Assembly: GCA_017541325.1 (NCBI GenBank) | Contig: JAFXZI010000005.1 | Coordinates: 10,742 to 74,741 of the forward strand | Source of the DNA: Bacilli bacterium | GTDB taxonomy: Bacteria > Bacillota_I > Bacilli_A > RF39 > UBA660 | Length of the DNA: 64,000 bases | Reading direction: 5' to 3' | Shown here: positions 43,801 through 53,591 of the stretch, piece after piece | Layout: every line of letters starts with the position of its first letter | How positions within the stretch are numbered: position 1 is the stretch's first letter | Program-made: the position numbers and the translations under genes | Notes under the pieces: model-generated | The model's database searches: none | Told to the model about the DNA's origin: nothing | What the model saw: only the letters and a program-made list of their open reading frames with translations

Positions 43801-46458
43801 GAATTTAAAAATATAAAAATTACAAGAAATAATCTTTATGAATTATATATTCCAGAAGATGATGAGGAAATATTTAAAAGAAGTAAAACTGGAGAAGAAA
43901 AGAAAGAAGCAATTAATAATGCTTTAAGAAAATTTGAATCTCGTGGATTTATTAAATCTAAATATTTAGAAGAAGGAATAGAAGTATATTTATTAAAGGA
44001 TGGTTTTAAAGATGCACTTTTAGGAGAAGATCCTGAAATACCTAACGAATATTTTAGAACTACTGATGAAATGATGGAAGAATTTAGTTTCTTAGACAAG
44101 GATCTTGCTGAAGAAATTGTAATAGATAATCCTAAAAAAGTTGCTGATTTGGTTGAAGAGATAGAAGTAATTGAATATCCTGAAGTACCATTCTCTCCAA
44201 TAATTGAGGACTCTCAAAAAATAGTAACTGATATGGTTTATGATAAATGTGAAAGTATTTATGGAAAACCACTTCCATATAATATAGAAGAAAGATTATC
44301 TAAAGAATTATATGGAGATTGTGTCTTTGAAACATTAAAAAAACAATATAAAGAAAAATATCCAGATAAAGAAGAAGCTGATTATCAAGAAGAATTATAT
44401 GCAGAACTTAATAAAACTGTTCGTTCTGGATTCGAAAATATTAAAAATATTTTAAGAGAAGATATAAAAAAGGATGATCCTGATTTAGATGAAGAAAAAA
44501 TAGATGCTAAAATGACTAAGACTTTAGGTGGAGTAATAGGTGGAGGATTTGACGTTATCTATTTAATAGCCCAAAAGTTAGTTAAACACTCTAATGATGA
44601 TGGATATTTAGTTGGATCACGTGGATCTGTTGGATCAAGTTTTGTTGCAACTATGATGGGAATAACTGAAGTTAATCCACTTCCAGCTCATTATGTTTGT
44701 CCGAAATGTAAACATTCTATTTTTGAAGACGAAGAAGGTAATAGTTTAGGAGCTACATACTCTTCTGGAGTAGATCTACCTGATTTTAATTGTCCTAAGT
44801 GTGGAACATTAATGAATAAAAATGGACAAGATATGCCTTTTGCAACTTTCTTAGGATTCAATGCTGATAAAGTACCAGATATCGACCTAAACTTCTCTGG
44901 AGATAATCAAGCTAGTGCTCATGAATATACAAAAGAATTATTTGGAACAGATAATGTTTATCGTGCTGGAACAATTGGTACAGTAGCAGATAAAACAGCT
45001 TATGGATTTGTTCAAGGATATGAGGAATTTAAAGAATTTGATAAATTAAAAGTAATAATGAATTCTTATGGACTTAAACCTCCATCAAAAGATGAACTTA
45101 AGAAAAAAGGACTTATAAAAAGTAGACTTAGAAGTTGTGAAACTGAACGTATTTCAATTGGTTGTACTGGTGTTAAAAGAACTACTGGACAACATCCTGG
45201 TGGAATAGTAGTAGTTCCTGGATATAGAGATGTATTTGATTTTACACCTTTCCAATATCCCGCAAATGATCCAACTGTTCCATGGAGAACAACACACTTT
45301 GATTATCATGCTATCGATCAAGATTTATTAAAGTTAGATATACTTGGACATGATGATCCTACAGTATTAAGACTTTTACAAGATTTATCTAAAGAAGCAA
45401 TTGAATTAGGTGATGACAAAAATACATATCCAATTAATGAAAATGGAGAAGTAGATGTTACTTGTGTACCTCTTGATGATAAAGATACTATGCAAATATT
45501 TTCATCTACTAAAAGTTTAGGAGTATCTGAAGAAGAAATAATGTGTCCGACTGGAACTCTTGGTGTTCCTGAATTTGGTACAAAGTTTGTTATTCAAATG
45601 TTAGTTGATACCAGACCTACAACTTTCTCAGAATTAATTAAAATATCTGGACTTTCTCATGGAACTGATGTATGGCTTGGTAATGCTCAAGATTTAATTG
45701 CTAATAAAATAGTACCATTTAAAGAAGTAATTGGTTGTCGTGATGATATAATGGTTTATTTAAGTTATCATGGAGTTGTACCAATTAAAGCATTTAAAAT
45801 AATGGAATTTGTTCGTAAGGGAAAAGCAAGTAAAGAACCAAAAGAGTGGGCAAATTGGAAACAAGTAATGCTAGATGCTAAAATAGAACCATGGTTTATT
45901 GATTCTTGTCAAAAAATTAAATACATGTTCCCTAAAGCTCATGCTGCGGCATATGTAACAAGTGCTTTTAGAATAGCTTGGTATAAAGTACATCATCCTA
46001 TTTTATATTATGCAGCATATTTTTCAATAAGATGTGAAGCATTTGATATCGATGCAATGGTAAGGGGATATGATGGAATTAAGAATAAATTACTCGAAAT
46101 AGATGAAAAAGGAGCAAGCGCAACAAACAAAGAAAAGGATACGTCTGATGTATTAAGAGTATGTTTAGAAGCTGCTGCTCGTGGAATTAAATTTAAAAAT
46201 GTAGATATAAATGAATCTGATGGAAAGTATTTTAAGATTGACAAAGATAGACAAACATTAATACTTCCATTTAGAGCAATGGATGGTCTAGGAGAAAATG
46301 TTGCACAAGGAATTGTTGAAGAAAGAGAAAAGGAACCATTCATTAGTATAGAAGATTTACAAAAGAGAGGACATGTATCAAAGACATTAATTGACAACAT
46401 GTCGAAGATGGGAATATTAGATGGATTATCTGATAGTAACCAGTTGACACTATTTTAA
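40822..46458 (+). CDS. polC: DNA polymerase III PolC with large extra domains
   Basis: 1878 residues, roughly 440 more than Bacillus subtilis PolC (about 1437). Order: N-terminal domain, Lys/Glu coiled coil (150-210), OB fold (238-315), PHP first half with ELHSHTKMSD and ITDHD (335-375), insertion A of ~50 coiled-coil residues (391-436), PHP second part, exonuclease with FDTETTG (474-480) and AHNAKFD (556-562), insertion B (~615-721), exonuclease end HHRADYDAEKT, insertion C (~941-1072), insertion D (~1166-1240), then polymerase with GYLVGSRGSVGSSFVA, a zinc site (CPKCKH...CPKCG), VPDIDLNFSG, GCTGVKRTTGQHPGG and end NQLTLF. Catalytic residues look intact, so it should be the main replicase. 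GGAGGGGG precedes the ATG. Confidence 0.96.
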   Translation: MDKEIKNLLEKLEIDSKYYSEFDNATVGKVSINKKYNVVSLYLNTESNLSIELYEELERSLNNFFNSERSLVFISPKNRNIDYFNKYFNKAFHIIEKKNPIINIFSDRLIKVDDNYYVEALNKAEQRQINGFLKDINNYMNMYGYSVNISTQINEEKRNDIKHSIDSEKEKTKEEVKEIERKIEEKKKEEKILKKQREEKIKIEKEQTDESVLKGRAILDKVKRIKDLVVEEDSVSIEGELFGVETFEPASHEFKIITLKVTDYTDSITAKLFLRDEEEYNSIISKLKSGVNVKLRGYTKVDKYSASELVLNLRDINVIEKEVNKRVDTYPRKRIELHSHTKMSDMDSVCDEVALVKQAIKWGHPGIAITDHDCCQAFPHVYSEVSKYNKGLDAPVKDAKKKVAELEKEVEEHPEKTNLLELAREELEEAKEKRKNTPNFKALYGCELEMSEDYLNVVYNSTNKKIDDIAFVVFDTETTGFNAGLGDSMIEIGAVKVKNGVITDERFDELINPGRHIDSVITNLTGISDFKVRDADNEENVVKRFKEFIGDAVLVAHNAKFDKSMLDMAYYKYGLGKLTNPIVDTLNLSRVINKDLKRHSLSALTKFYKIEMDEVDNEDDEDRVETVEEDSAFESDFSGIKEIKVNGNIAYSDVDKKLIQVEFEEESEVEIEVVYNNSSITSVINYGSRKENIKPGKNNILIKYVDDNIEKEVNITVNKVRSHHRADYDAEKTAEMFLKMLGGIKDLKDLSELSSVEFLCEKSGQTLNPLETEYDNIPHKTVAEKVINDNSRAMHVNLIAKNKIGLKNLFKIISYANTGFLLKYARIPRRIIEENREGILIGSCCESGEIFDIALTRTDEDLIKAMEFYDYIEVQPPTNYLYLVRNRDINSLDEIKEVINKIIRCAKKCGKIICATGDVHNINKEDLIYREIIVNQSSPSKGRHPLARYLNRKGIAASNEDLFEKIKRISKEEFNDELTLAEEKVVKIIISLSEFKNIKITRNNLYELYIPEDDEEIFKRSKTGEEKKEAINNALRKFESRGFIKSKYLEEGIEVYLLKDGFKDALLGEDPEIPNEYFRTTDEMMEEFSFLDKDLAEEIVIDNPKKVADLVEEIEVIEYPEVPFSPIIEDSQKIVTDMVYDKCESIYGKPLPYNIEERLSKELYGDCVFETLKKQYKEKYPDKEEADYQEELYAELNKTVRSGFENIKNILREDIKKDDPDLDEEKIDAKMTKTLGGVIGGGFDVIYLIAQKLVKHSNDDGYLVGSRGSVGSSFVATMMGITEVNPLPAHYVCPKCKHSIFEDEEGNSLGATYSSGVDLPDFNCPKCGTLMNKNGQDMPFATFLGFNADKVPDIDLNFSGDNQASAHEYTKELFGTDNVYRAGTIGTVADKTAYGFVQGYEEFKEFDKLKVIMNSYGLKPPSKDELKKKGLIKSRLRSCETERISIGCTGVKRTTGQHPGGIVVVPGYRDVFDFTPFQYPANDPTVPWRTTHFDYHAIDQDLLKLDILGHDDPTVLRLLQDLSKEAIELGDDKNTYPINENGEVDVTCVPLDDKDTMQIFSSTKSLGVSEEEIMCPTGTLGVPEFGTKFVIQMLVDTRPTTFSELIKISGLSHGTDVWLGNAQDLIANKIVPFKEVIGCRDDIMVYLSYHGVVPIKAFKIMEFVRKGKASKEPKEWANWKQVMLDAKIEPWFIDSCQKIKYMFPKAHAAAYVTSAFRIAWYKVHHPILYYAAYFSIRCEAFDIDAMVRGYDGIKNKLLEIDEKGASATNKEKDTSDVLRVCLEAAARGIKFKNVDINESDGKYFKIDKDRQTLILPFRAMDGLGENVAQGIVEEREKEPFISIEDLQKRGHVSKTLIDNMSKMGILDGLSDSNQLTLF

Positions 46459-46478
46459 CTTTAAAAAAAGTGTAAAGT

Positions 46479-46488
46479 GTGGTATAAT
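46479..46488 (+). promoter_or_regulatory. extended -10 promoter after polC
   Basis: GTGGTATAAT gives TG-n-TATAAT with no clear -35. It would start a ~60-base leader that includes a small TAGAC...GTCTA hairpin before the gene at 46555. Confidence 0.5.
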
Positions 46489-46554
46489 GATTAAGTGAGG
46501 TGTTTTAGACAAAAAAGTCTAGAAGCATTTATAAATAATTAGGTGGTGAATAAA

Positions 46555-48270
46555 ATGGCTGTATTTAGAGATGATATTTTAGAAGTTATAATGTCTTGTA
46601 AGCCAGAAACTGAAACTGAAGAAGATTATAAAGCAAGAATTCATTATGATACCATAGTTGGTGCATTAACTATGTCTGAGGATTTAAGAGTTCGAGGGCA
46701 AAAAATTCAAGCTGGAGAATTACCTGCTAGTAATAAAGATGCTGCATCAGAAAAGTTAATTACAACTTCTCGTGCTATGGAGATTCATATATCTGAAACT
46801 GTTTTTGCAAATATAGTTCTTCCATATGTTGAAAAACAACCAGAAACCGATAGAGCAAGAATTATACAAGAATTAATAGCAAATCATAGTTCTTTAAAAG
46901 AGGTAAGTGGATTACTTCCTAAAGAAGGAACTGTTTCTTATTCTGAAGAAGAAATTATACAAATTATGGAAGATATTTCAAATGGTACTATCAAATTTGA
47001 AGAAATTCAAAAGTTTGCTAATGCAGTTATAAAAAGAGATGTTGATGGTGAAGATTTACCAGAAGATTCTGTTGAGGAAATAAGAACATTAGATTCTACT
47101 TTAACAAGCCTTGTTGTTGAAAAGAGAATGAAAGAAGTAGCAAAAAAATTAGTAGAATTAAGAATGAAGACTCCACAAACAGAAGAAACTGCAAGAGAAA
47201 TTAGTGACTTAAAAGAAACTATTAAAACTGAATTTGGATATTTATCTAATTATGAAGAAATCTTTGGAAGAATTGTTGATGAAGTAGATATTGAAGATTT
47301 AGATCCTATGGTTGTTGCAGCATATGAAGCAGTTAGACAAGCAGAAAGAGATGCTGAAACTGCATTTAATACTGAAGTAGAACCAACTATAACTATGGTT
47401 CAAAATAAGGACAAAAGATTCCTAGTTAACACATCAACAGGTGAAGTAATAGATAATAGAACTCGCGATAGAAAAGAAAGAATTAGAAACTATGCATACG
47501 CTACTGGTGAAAGAGAAGCACAATTTACTGAAACTGACAAAAAAACTATGGAATTTTTCATGAATGCTTATATGCCTAAATTATTGCCTGACTTAAATAC
47601 ACCTTTAGGACAAGCAAGATATAAAAAATTAGAAGAAGAATTAAAACCTAGAAATGGAGATAACTGGTATGAGATTTATAAGCAAAATGTAATTAGTGCT
47701 TATGTTTCATCATATAAATCTACAACTCAACGTTTAGAACAACCTGAAATAGTAGAAGGTTTAACAGAAAGAAGTAATGGAGAAGATAGAGTAAAACCGG
47801 TATCTTTTGAAGAATTAAGTTTTGTAATTAGTACTTTTGAAAGAAGACTTGATGAAACAGGAAATGAGATACTTGTAGTTAAAGAAACTGGAGAAAAAGT
47901 AACTTCTGGAAAGACAATTTCAAGTTTTGCTTATGCTGAAGCTTGGGCAAAAGCCTATGGTAAACAAGTTGGAGAAGATGGAAGCGTAACAATTAGAACA
48001 TCTGTTGCCTTTAGTCCAGAAAAAGAACGCTTATTTAATGCTGTTCAAACTGCTGTTAACGGTGTTTTAGCAAGCGGACCAGTCGAAAATGCAGAAGATC
48101 TTGATACTGCCGCTATAATGGAGGCTCTTCCAGAAGATATGAGAACTGCTGAAGCAACAGAATTATTAACAAGAACTGGTGATGCAGTAATTGCATTCCA
48201 TGGTGTACAAACAACAGCACCTGTAAGAGAAGCTGCTGAAACAGCAGAAGAAGAATCAAGAACTAGATAA
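46555..48270 (+). CDS. large soluble orphan protein between polC and dnaG
   Basis: 571 residues, acidic, largely helical (many Glu/Lys/Ala heptad-like stretches), no signal peptide or membrane helix, ending in a Glu/Ala/Arg-rich tail. A central segment KDKRFLVNTSTGEVIDNRTRDRKERIRNYAYATG looks like a small beta unit followed by a basic helix. I recognise no family. Placement between polC and dnaG suggests a replication or cell-cycle link, but it has its own promoter and terminator, so that is only context. ATG at 46555 has AGGTGG upstream; GTG at 46543 overlaps that site. Confidence 0.7.
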   Translation: MAVFRDDILEVIMSCKPETETEEDYKARIHYDTIVGALTMSEDLRVRGQKIQAGELPASNKDAASEKLITTSRAMEIHISETVFANIVLPYVEKQPETDRARIIQELIANHSSLKEVSGLLPKEGTVSYSEEEIIQIMEDISNGTIKFEEIQKFANAVIKRDVDGEDLPEDSVEEIRTLDSTLTSLVVEKRMKEVAKKLVELRMKTPQTEETAREISDLKETIKTEFGYLSNYEEIFGRIVDEVDIEDLDPMVVAAYEAVRQAERDAETAFNTEVEPTITMVQNKDKRFLVNTSTGEVIDNRTRDRKERIRNYAYATGEREAQFTETDKKTMEFFMNAYMPKLLPDLNTPLGQARYKKLEEELKPRNGDNWYEIYKQNVISAYVSSYKSTTQRLEQPEIVEGLTERSNGEDRVKPVSFEELSFVISTFERRLDETGNEILVVKETGEKVTSGKTISSFAYAEAWAKAYGKQVGEDGSVTIRTSVAFSPEKERLFNAVQTAVNGVLASGPVENAEDLDTAAIMEALPEDMRTAEATELLTRTGDAVIAFHGVQTTAPVREAAETAEEESRTR

Positions 48271-48279
48271 TAAAAAAAT

Positions 48280-48308
48280 AGAAGTAAGTAGAAGTACTTC
48301 TTCTTTTT
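48280..48308 (+). terminator. intrinsic terminator before dnaG
   Basis: AGAAGTA pairs with TACTTCT across an eight-base loop, then T5. Confidence 0.6.
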
Positions 48309-48327
48309 ATTAAGAAAGGAGGAATTT

Positions 48328-50067
48328 ATGAATAATGATATTATTAATGAAGTAAGACAAAAAGTAGATATTGTCGATATAGTATCTGAATATATTCCTC
48401 TTGTCCAAAAAGGAAAAAACTTCTTTGGAGTTTGTCCTTTTCATGATGATACAAATCCATCTATGAGTGTAAGTCGTGAAAAACAAATATATAGATGTTT
48501 TTCTTGTGGTGCTAGTGGTAACGTTTACAACTTTTTGATGGATTATAATCATATTGATTTTAAAGAAGCATTACATATATTAGGAGAAAAAGCAGGAATT
48601 GATATTGGTGGAGTTTCTGTTTCTAAGACTCCTAACAAATATGATAGATTTTATGAAATATATGATATAGCTAATAAATATTATCAAAATAATATAAATA
48701 CTAAAGCTGGTACTAAAGCTAAAAAATATTTAGAAAAACGTAGAATAGATGAAGAATTAATAAAAGAATTTGGAATAGGTTTAAGTTTAGATAGTATGGA
48801 TTCTTTAACAAAGATTCTTACTCAGAAAGATTATAATTTAAAAGAATTAGAAGCAATTGGACTTGTTTCAAATAATCATGATTTATTTATTAATAGAATT
48901 ACTTTTCCTTTATATGATCCATCAGGACATATAGTAGGATTTAGTGCAAGAATATATGATGGTTCGAGTCAAAATAAATATTTAAATACAAAAGAAACAA
49001 TCATTTTTAAAAAAGGAAATTGTTTATATAACTATCATATTGCAAGGGAATATGCTCGAAAAATAAAATATCTTATTATAGTTGAAGGTTTTATGGATGT
49101 AATAAGACTTTCTAGTATAGGATATAAGAATGTTGTAGCATTAATGGGAACTGCTTTAACAGATGATCAAATTAGTTTAATAAAAAAATTATCTAATAAT
49201 ATTTATTTATCACTTGATGGTGATAATCCTGGAAGAAATGCAGCTTTATCTAATGGAGAATTATTAACTAAAGCAGGATTAAATGTTAAAGTTATAACAC
49301 TTCCGAATGTAGACGGAGAACACGATCCAGATGAATATATTATTAAATATGGAAAAGATAGATTTGATGGACTTTTAGAGTCTGCGATAAATTATAGTGA
49401 TTATAAGATAAATTCACTTAAAAATGGAGTTAATTTTAGTAGTGATTTAGAGTTATCTAACTATATTAATTCTGTTATTGTTGAAGCATCTAAAATAGAT
49501 GATGAAATTAGACGTGAAATAATCCTTAAAAAACTTGCAAATGAAGTAAATATAAGTTATAATACACTGGAAAAACGTTTAAATGAGTACTTAGAATTCA
49601 GGAAAGTTACAAATAAAAAAGAAGAGAAAAAAACAGCACCACAACCAAAGACTAGATTATCTAAATATGATATTGCAGCATACAATTTAATATATGCTAT
49701 GGTTAATAATAGTGAAATAATTAAATTGTTTGAAGATAAAAAAGTACAATTAATGACAAAAGAACTTAGAAGTTTAGCTAGTGAAATATGTTATTATTAT
49801 AAAAAGTATGGTAATATCAATGTGGCTGATTTTTATACTTATTTAAATGATAAAGAGGAGTTACTTACAATCTTTAATCATATTACTAGTATGGATTTTG
49901 ATGATGATACTAGTATTCAAGCTATTAATGATTATATTGGAGTCTTAGAAGAATATAGAGTGAGGCAAGAGATAAAACGCCTAAATGAGCTGATAAAGAA
50001 AGAAACAGATCCAATTGAAAAATCTAAAATAGCTGAAAAGATTAGATTGCTTAGAATTGGGGATTGA
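48328..50067 (+). CDS. dnaG: DNA primase
   Basis: 579 residues. It makes RNA primers at the replication fork. The N-terminal CHC2 zinc finger is complete: [11 protein letters not shown]...[15 protein letters not shown] (residues ~36-66). The TOPRIM core has [12 protein letters not shown] (near 252) and [11 protein letters not shown] (near 297). The C-terminal helicase-binding region (from ~440) is helical and shorter than in some relatives. AAAGGAGG is the ribosome binding site. The stop overlaps the start region of rpoD. Confidence 0.96.
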   Translation: MNNDIINEVRQKVDIVDIVSEYIPLVQKGKNFFGVCPFHDDTNPSMSVSREKQIYRCFSCGASGNVYNFLMDYNHIDFKEALHILGEKAGIDIGGVSVSKTPNKYDRFYEIYDIANKYYQNNINTKAGTKAKKYLEKRRIDEELIKEFGIGLSLDSMDSLTKILTQKDYNLKELEAIGLVSNNHDLFINRITFPLYDPSGHIVGFSARIYDGSSQNKYLNTKETIIFKKGNCLYNYHIAREYARKIKYLIIVEGFMDVIRLSSIGYKNVVALMGTALTDDQISLIKKLSNNIYLSLDGDNPGRNAALSNGELLTKAGLNVKVITLPNVDGEHDPDEYIIKYGKDRFDGLLESAINYSDYKINSLKNGVNFSSDLELSNYINSVIVEASKIDDEIRREIILKKLANEVNISYNTLEKRLNEYLEFRKVTNKKEEKKTAPQPKTRLSKYDIAAYNLIYAMVNNSEIIKLFEDKKVQLMTKELRSLASEICYYYKKYGNINVADFYTYLNDKEELLTIFNHITSMDFDDDTSIQAINDYIGVLEEYRVRQEIKRLNELIKKETDPIEKSKIAEKIRLLRIGD

Positions 50068-50072
50068 ATACA

Positions 50073-51161
50073 ATGGTAGAAGAAATAAAAACTATTGAAG
50101 CAAGAAAAGAAGCTTTACTTAAAAAAGGTAAAGAAAATGGTTATATAACTTATGAAGAGTTAGCTGCTGAACTTAAAGGACTTGATGTTGACAGTGATAC
50201 CTTAGATGACTTGTATAACGCTCTTGTAGATAATAATATTGAAGTAATTTCTGAAACTGCTGATAATGATAATACAACAGATGATCCAGAGGATTTAGTA
50301 GTTGAAGACCTAACAATGTCAAAAGACATTAAAATTAACGATCCTGTTAGAATGTATTTAAAGGAAATAGGTCGTATAAACCTTCTTACAACAGATGAAG
50401 AATTTGAATATGCAAAACTTGCTGTTGAAGGAGATGAAAATGCTAAAAAGATTTTAGCTGAATCTAACTTACGTTTAGTAGTAAGTATTGCTAAACGTTA
50501 TGTAGGTCGTGGAATGTTATTCTTAGATTTAATTCAAGAAGGAAACATCGGACTTATGAAAGCAGTAGATAAATTTGATCCAACAAAAGGATATAAATTT
50601 AGTACATATGCAACATGGTGGATAAGACAAGCAATAACTCGTGCAATTGCAGACCAAGCAAGAACAATTCGTGTACCAGTACATATGGTAGAAACAATTA
50701 ATAAACTTGCTCGTGTTCAAAGACAATTAACACAAGAATTAAATAGAGAACCAACAGAAGAAGAACTAGCTAAAAAGTTAGGTATTACTGTTGATAAGGT
50801 TCGTGAAGTATATAAAATAAGTCAAGATCCAGTATCTCTTGATACTCCAATTGGTGAAGAAGATGACTCTCACTTAGGAGATTTTATTAAAGATGAAAGA
50901 ACTATGTCACCAGAAGAATATGCAACTGTTGAAATGTTAAAAGAAGAACTAGCTAGTGTTTTATCAACACTAACTGATCGTGAAGAAAAAGTCTTACGTT
51001 TAAGATTTGGACTTGATGATGGACAATGTCGTACTCTTGAAGAAGTTGGACAAATATTTGGAGTAACACGTGAACGTATTCGTCAAATAGAAGCAAAAGC
51101 TTTAAGAAAATTAAGACATCCATCACGTTCTAAAAAATTAAAGGATTTCCTTATTGATTAA
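50073..51161 (+). CDS. rpoD: primary sigma factor RpoD (sigma-A)
   Basis: 362 residues. A short region 1.1 (about residues 15-55), region 1.2 [17 protein letters not shown], region 2 with [36 protein letters not shown] and [14 protein letters not shown], region 3, and region 4 with [20 protein letters not shown]. This is the housekeeping sigma factor, matching the TTGAnn/TATAAT promoters in the window. ATG at 50073 is six bases past the dnaG stop, with GGGG about ten bases upstream; TTG at 50064 is less likely. The trmK start shares its stop codon. Confidence 0.97.
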   Translation: MVEEIKTIEARKEALLKKGKENGYITYEELAAELKGLDVDSDTLDDLYNALVDNNIEVISETADNDNTTDDPEDLVVEDLTMSKDIKINDPVRMYLKEIGRINLLTTDEEFEYAKLAVEGDENAKKILAESNLRLVVSIAKRYVGRGMLFLDLIQEGNIGLMKAVDKFDPTKGYKFSTYATWWIRQAITRAIADQARTIRVPVHMVETINKLARVQRQLTQELNREPTEEELAKKLGITVDKVREVYKISQDPVSLDTPIGEEDDSHLGDFIKDERTMSPEEYATVEMLKEELASVLSTLTDREEKVLRLRFGLDDGQCRTLEEVGQIFGVTRERIRQIEAKALRKLRHPSRSKKLKDFLID

Positions 51162-51820
51162 TGAGAATTAGCAATAGATTAAAAGAAATTGCATCTTTAG
51201 TAGATGATAATACTAGCATAATAGATATCGGTTGTGATCATGCACTTCTCGATATCTTTTTAGTTCAAAATAAAAAATTAAATAAAATAGTTGCATCTGA
51301 TAATAAAAAAGAACCTTTAAATAGTGCTCTTTCAAATATTAAAAGGTATCATGTAGAAAATAAAATAAAATTATCTTTAAATGATGGATTAAAAAATGTT
51401 GATGATGATATAGATACTGTTATTATTTCTGGTATGGGTGGAGAATTAATTAAAGATATTTTAAAAGTAGAATATTTAAAAAATATAAATACTTTAATAT
51501 TATCACCACAAAGTGATATTTATGCTTTAAGAACACACCTAAATAAAATTGGTTATAAATTTATCTTTGAAAAAATAATAAAAGATCAAAAAAAATATTA
51601 TATAATTATGAAATTAGAAAGAGGAAAAGAAAAATTATCTGAAGAAGAATTAAAATATGGACCAGTTTTATTAAAAAACAAAGATGATATTTTTCGTGAG
51701 TATTATGACTCTATCCTAAAGGAGAAAATTAATATCTTAGATAAAGTACCAATTAATCTAAAAAATGCAGTAATGGATGAAATAGATGAATTAAATGAAT
51801 TATTAGATAACTTTACATAA
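51161..51820 (+). CDS. trmK: tRNA (adenine22-N1)-methyltransferase
   Basis: 219 residues. A class I SAM-dependent fold: RISNRLKEIASLV, then the SAM-binding SIIDIGCDHALLDI, and ISGMGGELIKDIL, both typical of TrmK, followed by LILSPQSD (catalytic-loop region) and a helical C-terminus. In Bacilli trmK follows rpoD, as here. The start ATG overlaps the rpoD stop (TAATG), indicating translational coupling. Confidence 0.92.
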   Translation: MRISNRLKEIASLVDDNTSIIDIGCDHALLDIFLVQNKKLNKIVASDNKKEPLNSALSNIKRYHVENKIKLSLNDGLKNVDDDIDTVIISGMGGELIKDILKVEYLKNINTLILSPQSDIYALRTHLNKIGYKFIFEKIIKDQKKYYIIMKLERGKEKLSEEELKYGPVLLKNKDDIFREYYDSILKEKINILDKVPINLKNAVMDEIDELNELLDNFT

Positions 51821-51833
51821 GTTATCTTTTTTA
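51805..51833 (+). terminator. intrinsic terminator of dnaG-rpoD-trmK
   Basis: AGATAACTT pairs with AAGTTATCT around TACAT, followed by T6. Confidence 0.85.
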
Positions 51834-51886
51834 TTGTCTAATTTACATTTTATGTTTACGAAACAAGTAAAATGTTGCCATCATTT

Positions 51887-51895
51887 TGTTATAAT
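51887..51895 (+). promoter_or_regulatory. extended -10 promoter
   Basis: TGTTATAAT lies 30 bases before the prepilin-like gene at 51925. No -35 at normal spacing is clear. Confidence 0.45.
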
Positions 51896-51924
51896 TAAAT
51901 TAGGAAAATAGGGTTGGTGATCTT

Positions 51925-53553
51925 ATGAAAAAAATAATTAAAAAGATTAAATCTTTAGGAATTAGTGGATTTACTTTAATAGAATTATTAGGTGTTTTAG
52001 TAATTATGGGATTATTAATTCTTGTAGTTATGCCTAACTTATATAAATTAATTCACAAAAATGATGCCAAAGATTATACAACTTATTATGATTTAATTGA
52101 ATTTGGAGCAGTAAAATATGCTGATGATGCTAGAAGTGAACTTGGAACAACTCATGATATTGGTTGTACTCATATTTCACTGGAAGAACTTGTACAAAAA
52201 GAATATGTTAGTGAATTTTCTAAAAAAGGAGTAGATTGTTCACTTGGAAGTCATGGAATAGTTATTAGAAATAATAATGGTAAGATAACTGTTAAGTATA
52301 GAATGACTTGTAAAAAAGGTGATGATGTAATCTTTGCTGAAGGTGAAGATGATGCTTTAACTTGCCTAGCTTATAAAGGTGACGATAGTATTAGTTTTGT
52401 TGAAAAAATAAGTGGATTAACTCATACTGATAAAGATAATATTTCATATATAACAGCTACTTCAAACTATGTAAAATTCTCTGGTCAATTATTTAGAATT
52501 GTTAGTATTAATAAAACATTAAATACTGTGAAATTAGTTTCAGATACTCCAGTAGCATCTATTAGATATAACGGAGATGAAAGAACAACATACACTAATA
52601 GTGATATAGAAATGTGGTTAAATAATGAATACTTAAAATCATTACAACCTGATTATAGAACATACTTAGCATCAGCTGCTTGGAAACCAACTTCAACAAC
52701 AACAAGAAAAGCAGTTGTAGGTTTAGTTAGTAAAGAAGATTATGGATATATTAGTGGTTGGTATGGATCAGATCAATCTTGGTTATTAGACGAAGGTGGA
52801 TTTACTGCTAAATCACCATTTGGTAATCCAGCAGTTAATTCATTCCATTCTGTAAGACCTGCTATTACTTTAAATCCTGATGTTGTATGGCACAGTGGTA
52901 CTGGAAGTAAAACAGATCCATATGTAATTAGCGATACTCCAATTGGAGCTGTAGATGAATTCTTAAATCAAAGAATTCCAGGAGAATATGTTAAATTTAG
53001 CGGAAGTAAATATAGAATAGTTTCAGTTAATGCAGAAGGAACAAAACTAATTGGAACAGCATCAATTGGTAAAAAGAAGTTTGCTGATGAATTAGGAGAA
53101 GGAGCATTAAACTATTTAATTGATTCAAGTAATTTAGGTATTTATTTAAACGATGGATGGATTACATCTTTATCAGGAGGAGAGAAAAACTTATTAGATA
53201 AAGGTGATTTCTGCCTAGATACAATTAATAGTACAGTAACAACTAGATTATCAACAACTTGTATAGATGATACATTAATAAAGAGTATGAAAGTAGGAGT
53301 TCCTAAAATAGGAGAACTATTTACTGGACCATATGCTGGAATAAATTATTGGACAGTTAATCCTAATACTATTAGAAATGATGGAGGAACATATACTAAT
53401 TCAACTATTAATGTTGTAAAAAGTGATGGAACTATAGCTGGAGTTAATATTAAAGACCAATCAACAGATGTAGTTGTAGTAATCTATTTAGGTTCAAATG
53501 TTCAAATAAATGGTGGTAGTGGAACAGAAGCATCACCATATACAATAAAGTAA
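51925..53553 (+). CDS. prepilin-type surface protein with two repeated C-terminal domains
   Basis: 542 residues. The N-terminus KKIKSLGISGFTLIELLGVLVIMG is a type IV prepilin signal (Gly-Phe cleavage site, Glu+5, hydrophobic helix to about residue 45). The external part has two copies of one domain: YVKFSGQLFRIVSIN...RPAITLNPDVVWHSGTGSKTDPYVI and YVKFSGSKYRIVSVN...VVIYLGSNVQINGGSGTEASPYTI. This type, with IxxYL/L..P and a GTGSxxDPYxI end, resembles the DUF6273-like domain of Firmicutes surface proteins (recalled, not searched). Likely a pilus-associated or pilin-like display protein. GGTTGGTGAT precedes the ATG. Confidence 0.8.
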   Translation: MKKIIKKIKSLGISGFTLIELLGVLVIMGLLILVVMPNLYKLIHKNDAKDYTTYYDLIEFGAVKYADDARSELGTTHDIGCTHISLEELVQKEYVSEFSKKGVDCSLGSHGIVIRNNNGKITVKYRMTCKKGDDVIFAEGEDDALTCLAYKGDDSISFVEKISGLTHTDKDNISYITATSNYVKFSGQLFRIVSINKTLNTVKLVSDTPVASIRYNGDERTTYTNSDIEMWLNNEYLKSLQPDYRTYLASAAWKPTSTTTRKAVVGLVSKEDYGYISGWYGSDQSWLLDEGGFTAKSPFGNPAVNSFHSVRPAITLNPDVVWHSGTGSKTDPYVISDTPIGAVDEFLNQRIPGEYVKFSGSKYRIVSVNAEGTKLIGTASIGKKKFADELGEGALNYLIDSSNLGIYLNDGWITSLSGGEKNLLDKGDFCLDTINSTVTTRLSTTCIDDTLIKSMKVGVPKIGELFTGPYAGINYWTVNPNTIRNDGGTYTNSTINVVKSDGTIAGVNIKDQSTDVVVVIYLGSNVQINGGSGTEASPYTIK

Positions 53554-53556
53554 AAC

Positions 53557-53585
53557 TTTACAAAATTACAAAATTATTCTATAAT
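53557..53585 (+). promoter_or_regulatory. promoter of the T-box operon
   Basis: TTTACA, 17 bases, TATAAT; transcription should begin around 53592, at the start of the leader RNA. Confidence 0.65.
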
Positions 53586-53591
53586 TTGATG

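Noticed and set aside
46063-46065. AGG reassigned from Arg to Met, as reported for some uncultivated Bacilli
   Set aside because: AGG codons fall at conserved Arg/Lys sites, for example in AMVRGYDGI of PolC and GMREFIRKLKP of DnaE, so Arg fits and Met does not.
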